From positions 33,118,651 to 33,182,650 of the forward strand of contig OX424558.1 in the NCBI GenBank assembly GCA_949152475.1: DNA of 64,000 bases, given 5' to 3'. The position numbers and the translations under genes were made by a program. The notes beneath the pieces are model-generated. The model made no database searches. It saw only the letters and a program-made list of their open reading frames with translations, and was not told where the DNA came from. The stretch is from Terebella lapidaria. Taxonomy: Eukaryota > Annelida > Polychaeta > Terebellida > Terebellidae. Positions 12,279 through 24,200 of this stretch are shown in pieces; within the stretch, counting starts at the first letter, position 1, and every line of letters begins with the position of its first letter.

Positions 12279-15200
12279 AAATTAAGTTGGTATGTATCTT
12301 ATACATGGATACACACGACCTTGATACATATTGTTGTAATACTCATAGTGTATAATGTATATATGTAGATAATGAACATTAAAACTGTGTATATCACAGA
12401 AAATGAACTGTGTCTAGGTTCGGTTAGGCCTTGTTATCTATATATGTCTTCGATTACAAGTAATACGTATGTGTACTCAGGTTCCTTTGTATGTGTGTGC
12501 CTGTGAGTATAGGGAATTGTATATGTGTGTATAGGTAAATATGTAGGTGCATATAGAAGTGAGTGTATATGTGTCAGTATATATCAGTGTACATGCATGT
12601 AGGCATATAGGTATGATATGAACCTTGCGTGTTTCTGTCGAGGTGTGTGTGTGTAGGTGTATGTTTGAGAGTAGATATATTATTTTCTGAAACAAAATAA
12701 ATATGCATATTGAATGGAGACAATAACATGTCTGGCTAACACGTACAGTATATACCTTAGTATGTGAGTGTGTGTGACGGTTTTATGTGCAAGGGAGAGT
12801 ATGCTTATAAGAATTAATGATTATCCTTCGTATGAGCTAGATGAAAAAAAAAAAACATAAAGGGTATGAACCAATAATTGGAAATAACTGGAAATGCAAG
12901 GTTGTGACATATGTATAGTTGATAACGGTAATACCCCGAGTATAATGTTAATTTGAGTTGGAAGTGAATAGAAAAGCTATAAATTCATCAAGCATTAATA
13001 TAAGATAATTACGTACAATGGACATGTGTGTTTGTAAAGTGAAAAAAGAAAGAAAGTGTACATACAGATAAGGAAATGGAAATCAAATATAGTAAACGAA
13101 TGATTCAGGAAAAAAAGGGGGTATACCGTATGAAATTGAATGTATGACATTAATATACAGGTGTGTCTAGTTGTCTGTGAATGTCTATAGATGTGATTGT
13201 ATGTGTGAGCGTGGGTGTGTGTTTTCAATAAATAACCATGATAGCTGAGTAATGAACAATTAAAACATCAACGGTATATACAACTTAAACACTTCAGCAT
13301 AAGTTGGTGGTATGTGTGGGTGTCTTTTGTGCAGGTGCATATACGGGATATAGACGTGGGTGCACATGTAAATGTGGCGCAAGACATGTTTCCACTGTGT
13401 ATGCGACCCACGGTATATTATTGGTACTTATTTGAACTTAATTTGTGAGTATGAACAGCGTGAATAGAAATACTGTTTTTGTTTTTATATTGTTTGAAAA
13501 TATTAGGATTCAGGTTGTGTCCTATCTAGATTGCTACCCGTGAATATCAACTGATGACTACCAAGGTTTATATATGAGTAAAAAAGATAATGTGGGACAC
13601 AAATGAAGTGTCATTGAAGTCAGTCTGAACATTGCGTATGTATAGTATACCCAAAGGTAGTTGAGTTGGCAAATGGTGCTCGACTCTAATTGACGAAAAA
13701 GAAAAGTCTGTTTTCTAGTCTGTATGTGTTCGAAGACACAAAGATGAATACCGACCAGTACTGAATATTGTTAGACCCTTTTAGCGCAATGCTATTGTAA
13801 CATGATAAACTGGCAATCTTTGGGCAATCCCAGTAGCACAGATATGCTCAAATGAATAAATTTTGAAATTTAATTCACTTAATATGTTGACCCCTAATAC
13901 ATAAGGGCGGTATATCTGCAATAAGATTATGGAAGTAAAGACCTCCAAACCAGGATGTTGTGGAAACAATGTGTTGTTAATTCATACGGAATCACAAATA
14001 AATTACGGAAACCAATAAACAAATGGAGAAGCTCTTGACATGATTTATTGTACAGATACTAGGGAGAAAGTCACCCTAGTTAACCAGTTCTTCTCTCATA
14101 AGGGCCGATGGGTTATTGTCGTGGTTTTTTTCGTCCGTCGTCCGTCGTCGTCGTCCGCCACATCATCTGTTAACATTTTTTATCTTTTTTTTTTGGCCTG
14201 ATGAATTTGTCCATAAAATTGTGTGAATATGTATTGGGTGAATACCCCCAGAGATTTAAGTTTCAAAATGTTCCCCTCATGTATCCTTGTGGTGTGTATG
14301 GGTTTCGATGCTCTTGAATCGACGATCTGCGTGTGGCGGCCATTTTGATGTTTAACTGCGGGGCCCAAGTGGGACATTGCCATGTTGGGTTCTCCTATGC
14401 TTTATAGTGGGCCACAATGTTCTTGATGTCTCACTTGATATTGGGATTGGAGACTTGGAGTCGGTTGTGGACGTCGTTTTCAAGGTCAGAGCACAAAATC
14501 GTTAATATCTCGCTTGTTATTCACTTTACAGCATGGGGGTCGGTTGTGGACATGTGGGGGATGATGTGAGCTGAATATTCTCATGACCTTGAATGTGACT
14601 TTTGACCTTATTTTCAAGGTCAGAGCACAGGATGGCAGGTGTCTCGCTTGTTGTCGACTTTACAGCGTACGAATCAATTGTGGACATGTGGGGGATGGTG
14701 TATGCTGGATAACCTTGCAGCTACCAGACCATTGGTCCGATCACTTATTGGCTAGCCGGTAAGCTACAGGTCCCTTGGGCCTATGTTTCTTGATTACATT
14801 ATTATTTCACCAGGAATTCTTTGAAGGGCGGAAATGGTAATTTTGTTGTATATTGTGGTATTATTTGGTGTTTTGGTACACGAGTTGCAAGACTGTAATG
14901 ACGTATACTAACCAATGTGGTTTTCGCATAAAGTGAAGAAGATCGCACAGAACAGGAACGGCACAACTGCACGTACGTTGTAAGTGTATAAATACACTTA
15001 GATTAGAAACTAGTAAATTTTTGCAGCACTTCCACTTTTCACCTTGTCGCACATAACAATTTGTAGTTTCAATGCCAGGGGACTCACAAACAAACAGAAG
15101 AGAATAGATGTATTTGATTGGTTAAGGGGGAAAAATTACTCCATATATTGTCTCCAAGAATTTCACGGGAAGAAAGAATTAGAGAACACATACCTCAGTG

Positions 15201-18200
15201 AGTGGGGAAACAATGGGGTGTTCAACTTTTATAGCACAGAAAGTCGGGGGGTAGCTGTTTTATTCCAAAATAACTTTGAATTTGAAATTCACAACAAGAT
15301 GATTAATGAAGAAGGAAATATGATATTACTAGATTTGACAGTAGAAAGCAATAGAATGACGTTACTTAATCTATATGGCCCAAACCAAGACAAGCCTGAA
15401 TTTTATGAGGAGCTTTTTAATAGCGTGAATATATATGACAATGCTTCAATGGTTATATGCGGAGATTGGAATTTAGTCATGGATTATGATATGGATACTC
15501 TGAAATATAATAAAAACAACAATCCAAGGGCTAGACTCAAAGTTTTGAATAACATGGAATCGTTTAACTTAGTGGATATATGGAGGGTTAATAATCCATC
15601 AAAAAAGAGTTATACATGGAAAAGTTCGTACAGACCAACAAAATTAGGCAGGTTAGATTTCTTCCTAGTTACCGAAGATATTCATAATATTGCGCAGAAT
15701 ACAAGTATAGTTATGGGGTACAGATCGGACCATTCAATGATAACACTTTCCTTGAATTTACACCAGCAGAGGAGGGGTAAAGGCTTTTGGAAATTAAATA
15801 CATCTCTCCTGTTTGATGACAAATACAAATATATTATTAAACAATTGATAAGAGATGAAGTTGATCGATACAACATGGATGACAGTGTTAAAAATAGGAC
15901 CATAAGTGATGCTTTATTTTTCGACGTTCTCAAAATGTCCATCAGGGGTAGAACTATTGCTTATTCGTCACAGAAAAAAAAAATTACTAAACAACAAGAA
16001 AAACATTTATTAGATGAAATTGAAAAATTGGAAGGGGATATAGAAAGCGGGAACCTGGACGGAAACACATTAGATGCTTTGGAAACAAACAAAAAACAGT
16101 TACAAAATATGCGCGAGGAACATATAAAAGGGATTATGATACGATCAAAGGCAAAATACTATGAGGAAGGGGAAAAACCGACGAAATATTTTCTGAGTTT
16201 AGAAAAAACAAAGTATGTTAGTAAACTGATTAATAGGCTACACGATGAGGGAGGGGACATAACAAATCCTGTCAAGATATTGCAAAAACAGCAAGAATTC
16301 TACCATGAATTATATACGTCGAAAACAGATATAAAAGATCCAGGTTTAAATAATACTTTCTTGAGCTCGAACAACATTAAAAGCCTAAATGATGAGGAAA
16401 AACAGTCATGTGATGGTGATATTACAGAAGCGGAATTGGCAAGTGTATTGAAAAATATGAAAAACGAAAAAACTCCAGGCAATGATGGAATCCCAGCCGA
16501 ATTTTACAAAATATTCTGGAATGAAATAAAAGTGTACCTATTAAATAGTATAAACAACGCACACAGAACACAAGAACTGTCATTCACCCAGAAACAAGGA
16601 ATAATAACTTGCTTACCTAAAGGAAATAAACCCCGAACAAGTCTGAAAAATTGGAGGCCAATATCTTTACTCAACACAGATTATAAATTAATATCGGGTG
16701 CTTTAGCTATGCGTCTGAAAAAAGTCTTACCATCTATAATTGCACTAGATCAAAAAAGGTTTTTAAAAGATAGGTTCATTGGAGAAAATACAAGATTAAT
16801 TTACGATGTCATAGCTCATATTAACCACATACACGGGGAAGGGATAATTATGCTTATCGACTTTGAGAAAGCATTTGACACGATTGAATGGGACTATATA
16901 AAGCAAGTACTACATGCATATAACTTCGGGAGTGATTTTATAAACTGGTTTTCTATACTGTATAATGGGGCTTCTAGTTGCGTTATCAATAACGGATACC
17001 ACTCATCAATGTTTCAGCTTGGGAGAGGCTGCAGACAAGGCGACCCCTTATCCCCGTATCTTTTTATACTTGCAATTGAGCCATTAGCTATGTCCATAAA
17101 AAATAATAAGTTAATCAAGGGATTGAAGGTAAATAGTTTTGAGGTAAAAATTGGACAATATGCAGACGACACTTTTCTTATTCTTGACGGGTCAGATGAC
17201 AGTATTCGTAACACTTTTAATACACTACGGGAATTTGCTAATGTGTCGGGGCTGAGGATAAATGCGGAAAAAACTCAAATGGTATATCTAGGGGGGAACA
17301 AACTACAAAAAACTACAAAATGCCCGGAATTATCTTTAAATTGGGTGGAGGAGTTTACACTTTTGGGGATAAAATTTTCAACCAATCTTGATTGGGTGGT
17401 ACTGTATAATTATAAGAAAGCGATTGACAAAATGAAAAGTGTATTGAAAATACATGCCAAACGTAATTTAACATTGATGGGTAAGGTCACTATTATAAAA
17501 TCATTAGCTATTCCACAATTAGTACACATACTATCAGTGTTACCGTCCCCAAATAAACAACAAATTAAAGATATATATGACGTTCTTAAATCTTTTATTT
17601 GGGATGGGAAAAGATCTAAAATTGCATGGTCAAAATTAACCCTCAGTCATGAACAGGGCGGTCTCAATTTAACAGATCTGGATGTTTTTTTCGGCGCATT
17701 AAAGATTAGCTGGGTAAAAAGAATACAATCCCCGGGATCGTGGCAAATGTTATTTGAGGAAACCATCTGTCGAAATAGGAATATGCTGTGGGAACTTGAT
17801 AAAAAATCTCTTCTAAATATAAAGGGAAGAACACATAATAGATTTTGGAAAGAAGTTTTGGAATACTGGATCAATTTTCTATATGAAGACATGCATGTTG
17901 ACACTATTAGAAACATAATGAATTACCCAATTTGGGATAGTTTCTGGAACAATAATTTAAATGTAAATGCCGATAGAAATAATATATTATTAGGGAATAT
18001 CATTTATGTAAAAGACCTAGTTACAGAAACTGGACGTTTCTACACATACACAGAATTCAAACAAATTACACAAACAAAAATAACATTTCTTGACTATCAT
18101 GCTATGATTAAATCTATCCCCATTAACTGGAAAGATATAATGGTTTCTAACCAAATAGTTAAATCTGAGTGTGTCCTAACGACTAACCCTGTAGAGATTG

Positions 18201-21200
18201 TAAGAAATACCCCTAAACCAACAAAGTATGTGTACAAACAAATTATGAAAAGAGTGAAAATAATCAATACAAATGAACACAAGTGGGAAGAAATTTTCCA
18301 ACATAGCCTAGATTGGACATTTATCCACTCTCTACCACACTTTTGTACATTAGATCCCAAATTGCAAGATTTTCAATTCAAAATTTTACACAGAATCCTT
18401 CCATGTAATAAACATCTATTTATCTATAAGTTACGTGATTCAGATAAATGCTACTTCTGTGGCAATGATATAGAAACATACTGTCATCTGTTTCATGACT
18501 GTACCATAATAAAAATCTTCTGGAGAGAAGTCAGTGACTGGTTTGGCCCAGAGATAAATCTATACCAGTATATTAGTAGGGAAAATATTGTTTTGGGAAC
18601 GAAAGTTGAGAAAAACTTGATATTGATAAATCATTTGTTGTTGTTAGGAAAAAAGTTTATATATAATACTAGATGTAAAAACAAAAGTTTATCTCTGACG
18701 GGCTTTGTGAACAATGTGAAATCATGTTTCAATTTGGAAATGCATATAGAAAAGAATAGTACAATTAAGAAGAAAAGTAATTTCAATTTATGTCTAAAAT
18801 GGGCACTTTTGAGAGACCAACTGATGTGATATGCAAAATAGTGCCTCTCTTTTTTAATTTATCCCCTGGCAGAGGAAGTTGATGATATGATAGAAATATA
18901 TATAATAATTGTAAAGTGTATAAGTGCAAAATGCCAACTAGCTACATAATGTGTGTAGATGTATGTTCTTTTTCTCATTTTCTTTTTTGGATCAGATAGG
19001 AGCATTCAAATATATGAACATTTTTGTATGTGAATTTTGTTAATAAACCTTAAAAAAAAAAAAGAAAGGTTACCGGACAATGTTTTACATTTTATATATT
19101 AGCCATTTTGTCCCGAGACCTTGACAACAAGGTCAAATTCAAGGTCACAAGAATATTCAGCATATATCATTTCATGTCCACAATTGATTTCTAAGCTGCA
19201 AAATCGACAATGAGCAAGATATTAACCATTTTGTGTTCTGACCTTGGAGATGAGATCAAATTCAAGGTCATGAGAATATTCAGCATATATCATTTCCTAT
19301 ATGTGCTCAATTGATTGCAAAGCTGTAAGTTCGATAATAAACGAAATATTAACCATTTTGTGCTTTGACCTTGAAAATGAGGTCAAATGTCAAATTCAAG
19401 GTCATGACAATATTCAGCATTTATCGTTTACTATTTGTTCACAATTGCTTCCTTAACTGTAAAAATGATAATAAGCGAGATATTAGCCATTTTATGCTCT
19501 GACCTTGAAAATGAGGTCGAAGGTCAAGTTCAAGGTCATGACAAGATTCAGTATATATATCATTTCCTACATGTGCACAATTGATTCTAAGCTGCAAAGT
19601 CGATAATAAGCGAGATATTAGCCATTTAATGCTCTTACCTTGAAAATGAGCTCAAAGGTCAAGATCAAGGTCATAACAATCTTCAGCGTATATCACTTCC
19701 TACATGGCCCCAATTGATTTGTAGGCTGTAAAGTCGATGATAAGTGAGATTTCAGCCATTTTTTCCTATGACCTTGAAGTGGAGAACAAGGTCAAATTCA
19801 AAGTCATCAGAATATTCGGCGTATATCATTTCCTATACATCCACAACTGATTTTCTAACCTGTGAAGTCGATAATAAGCGACATATTAGCCATTTTGTGC
19901 TCTTGACTTTGAAAATTAGGTCAGAGGTCAAATTCAAGGTCACGGGAATATTCGGCATATATCAATTCCTATATGTCCACAATTGATCCCTAAGCGGTAG
20001 AATCGATAATAAGTGAGATATTAGCCATTTTGTCCTGTGACCTTGAAAATGAGGTCAAAAGTCAAATTCAAGGTCATGACAATAATCTGCATATATCATT
20101 TCCTATATGTCCTCAATTGATTCTTAGCCTCTAATATCAATACTAAGTGGGATATTAGGCATAATGTGTCCCATTATAAAGCATGGGAGAATTTAACATG
20201 GAGAAGTCCCATTTGGGATCAGTCTCCGAATTGAAAATGGCCACCACACGCAGACCGGCGATTCAAATGCAACGAAACTTATACATATCACAGAGGTATG
20301 TGGGGGGAATCTTTTGAAACAAAAATCTCAAAACTGTTTGAACAGTTTTCGAGAAAATGGCCACCAAATTTAGAAATTGGCCATTTTTCGTCTAAAATGG
20401 CCGCCATTTCGGAAAAAATGCGAAAATCAAAAAAACTAAACTTTCCTGGGAATAGTTTTAGCTATTTTTGTGCAAAATTTCATAAAATTTCGACCGTAAA
20501 CTTTAAAGATAAAAATGTGGACGGACGGACGATGGAAGACGGACGACGAACGCAACGCCACGCCGATAGGTTATCGGACCAAAGGTCCGGTAACCTAAAA
20601 ATGCAAATTGTTACTTGCGAAAAAGTAAATTCATAAATAGAAAAACTAAATTCAAAATTATTTTGTACAAGTTGTTGAATAAAAAAGTAAATTGCAAATT
20701 AAAAAAGGCAAATTGTTTATTCCGGAAAAATAAATTCACAAAAAAAAACTAAATTGTAAATTATATTTGCAAATTGTTAAATAAAAAATTAGCCCAAGGG
20801 CTAAGAAAGGTTACCGGACAATGTTTTACATTTTATATATTAGCCATTTTGTCCCGAGACCTTGACAACAAGGTCAAATTCAAGGTCATAAGAATATTCA
20901 GCATATATCATTTCATGTCCACAATTGATTTCTAAGCTGCAAAATCGACAATGAGCAAGATATTAACCATTTTGTGTTCTGACCTTGGAGATGAGATCAA
21001 ATTCAAGGTCATGAGAATATTCAGCATATATCATTTCCTATATGTGCTCAATTGATTGCAAAGCTGTAAGTTCGATAATAAACGAAATATTAACCATTTT
21101 GTGCTTTGACCTTGAAAATGAGGTCAAATGTCAAATTCAAGGTCATGACAATATTCAGCATTTATCGTTTACTATTTGTTCACAATTGCTTCCTTAACTG

Positions 21201-24200
21201 TAAAAATGATAATAAGCGAGATATTAGCCATTTTATGCTCTGACCTTGAAAATGAGGTCGAAGGTCAAGTTCAAGGTCATGACAAGATTCAGTATATATA
21301 TCATTTCCTACATGTGCACAATTGATTCTAAGCTGCAAAGTCGATAATAAGCGAGATATTAGCCATTTAATGCTCTGACCTTGAAAATGAGCTCAAAGGT
21401 CAAGATCAAGGTCATAACAATCTTCAGCGTATATCACTTCCTACATGGCCCCAATTGATTTGTAGGCTGTAAAGTCGATGATAAGTGTGATTTCAGCCAT
21501 TTTTTCCTATGACCTTGAAGTGGAGAACAAGGTCAAATTCAAAGTCATCAGAATATTCGGCGTATATCATTTCCTATACATCCACAACTGATTTTCTAAC
21601 CTGTGAAGTCGATAATAAGCGACATATTAGCCATTTTGTGCTCTTGACTTTGAAAATTAGGTCAGAGGTCAAATTCAAGGTCACGGGAATATTCGGCATA
21701 TATCAATTCCTATATGTCCACAATTGATCCCTAAGCGGTAGAATCGATAATAAGTGAGATATTAGCCATTTTGTCCTGTGACCTTGAAAATGAGGTCAAA
21801 AGTCAAATTCAAGGTCATGACAATAATCAGCATATATCATTTCCTATATGTTCATAATTGATTCCTAAGCTGTAAAGTCGATAAGAAGCGAGATATTAGC
21901 CATTTTGTCCTGTGACCTTGGAAATGAGGTCAAAGGTCAAATTCAAGGTCATGAGAATATTCGGCATATATTATTTCCTATATGTCCACAATTGATTTCT
22001 AATCTGTAAAGTCGATAATAAGCGAGATATTAGCTATTTTGTGGTCTGACCTTGAAACTGAGGTCAGAGGTCAAATTCAAGGTCAGGAGAATATTCAGCA
22101 TATATCATTTCTTATATGTCCACAATTGATTTCTAGTGTCTAATCTCAATATTGAGTGAGATATTAGACATAATGTGTCCCATTATAAAGCATAGGAGAG
22201 TTTAACATGGAAAAGTCTCATTTGGGCCGAGTTTGGGCCAAAATGGCCCACTTCCAGCGATTCAAGCGCAACGAAACTTATACACATCACAGGAGTACAT
22301 TTGAGGAGTGTTCTGTATTAAAAAGAAACTTGAAAATGAGGCCAAAGGTCAAATTCAAAGTCACAAAAATATTATGGATATATCATTTCCTATATGTCCA
22401 TGATTGATTCCTAAGCTGTAAAATCGATAATAGCGAGATATTAGCCATTTTGTGCTATGACCTTGAAAATAAAGTCAAAGGTCAAATTTAAGGTCATCAG
22501 AATATTCAGCGTATCTCCTTTCCTATATGTCCACATTTGATTCCTAAGCTGTAAAGTCGATAATAAGCGAGATATTAGCCATTTTGTCCCGTGACCTTGA
22601 ATATGAGGTCAAGGGTCAAATTCAAGGTCACGTGCATATTCAGCATGTATCATTTCCTACATGTCCACAATTGATACTTAAGCTGTAAAATCGATAATAA
22701 GTGAGATATTAGCCATTTTGTCCCGTGACCTTGAAAATGAGGTCAAAGGTCAAAGTGACAATAATCTGCATATATCATTTCTCATATGTCCACAATTGAT
22801 TTCTAAGCTGTAAAGTCGATAATAAGCGAGATATTAGCTATTTTGTTCTTTGACCTTGAAACTGAGGTCAGAGGTCAAATTCAAGGTCACGAGAATATTC
22901 AGCAAATATCATTTCCTATATGTCCACAATTGATTCCTAGTCTCTAATCACAATATTAAGTGAGATATAAGGCATAATGTGTCCCATTATAAAGCATAGG
23001 AGAATTTAACATGGGAAAGTCCCATTTGGGCCAAGTTTGGCCCAAAATGGCCCACTTCGAGCAATTCAAGCGCAACGAAAGTTATACAAATCACAGGAGT
23101 ACATATGAGGAGTGTTGTGTATCAAAAAGAAAAAAAAGTTACTGAACAGTTTTTGAGAAAATGGCCGCCAAAGTCCAAAATCAGGCATTTTTCGTCGAAA
23201 ACGGCCGCCATTTTGAAAAAAATGCGAAAATCGAAAAACTAAAAAAAACTTTCCTTGAAATATTTTTAGGTATTTTTGTGCAAAATTTCAGAAAGATTCG
23301 ATCATATACCTTAAAGATAAAAATGTGAACGGACAACGGACGGACGGACGGACGGAGGACGGACGAGGGACGCAACGCCACGGCAATAGGTTATCGGACC
23401 AAAGGTCCGGTAACCTAAAAAGTATATTGCAAATTAAAAAGGCAAATTGTTAATTCCGAAAAGGTAAATTCATAAATAGAAAAACTAAATTCAAAATTAT
23501 TTTGTGCAAATTGCTAAATAAAAATTAGCCTAAAGGCTAAGATAGGTTACCAGAGAATTTTGGTTTGGCCATGGCAGCGTTGGCAGGTAACAGACCTTGA
23601 GATTTACCAATCAAAGTTCACAGTGTGAACATATGACCTTGAGATTTACCAATCGAGGTCATCCGTGTGAACTTTGATGTCAGCATTACATTATAATATA
23701 CATGTATGTGTGTGGCATTTGATATTCAATATGTTCATAATACAAAGATATATCTGGGTGGAATCGTTTAGGCCGCTCAGGTCAATTTACACATTCCGAG
23801 TCAGACATTTGGCACTCGAGGTCATCTGATGTCAAGTTCAAGGTCATCATCAGTTGTGCCTTCCTATATGTTCATAATGCAAACATAAGCTCTATCGGCA
23901 AGCATTTCAGCTATAGAGGCAAATCTGGGCATTTTTTGACCCAAAATGGCTGTTTTTTTTACCCCAAAATGGCTGTCATTGAAGGTCGATTTCAAGGTCA
24001 CCACACAAGTGGCAATATATGACTTCCCATTTGAAAGTGCCAATTTCAAGCGTTCTATGAGTACAGTCTTGACAGCTCCCACTATGAAGGAAAAAAGTCC
24101 AAAATTTTTTTTCAAAGGGTGAAAATGTTCTTTTGCCTAGAAATGGCAGAAGATGGATAGTAATGCGATTTGGGGTGAAAAAAATGTTCTCCGCCGACTC

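Larger units (their letters stand above)
11781..15013 (+). other. LINE1 inter-ORF region
   Basis: 3.2 kb with no coding frame I can recognise. It contains a TG microsatellite (about 11884-11930), AATAAATAAATAAATA (about 12126), a 27-base A run (12248-12274), GT-rich stretches (12477-12700 and 13140-13220) and a diverged family A copy (14078-14784). The A run after ORF1 might mark the end of an older, separate unit, but the single target-site duplication encloses everything from 10030 to 19061. Confidence 0.6.
10030..19061 (+). mobile_element. Full-length L1/Tx1-like LINE (LINE1), 9.0 kb
   Basis: A non-LTR retrotransposon with 5' UTR, ORF1 (10350-11780), long inter-ORF region, ORF2 (15044-18829), short 3' UTR and an A tail, flanked by a 14-bp target-site duplication. 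It copies itself by target-primed reverse transcription. ORF2 has an apurinic-type endonuclease, a reverse transcriptase and a CCHC-type motif. Both ORFs are uninterrupted, so the copy is young or constrained. It lies within a 26-kb intron of the lectin receptor, in the antisense direction, inside the left terminus of a family A element. The 3.2-kb gap between ORFs is unusually long for an L1-type element. Confidence 0.9.
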
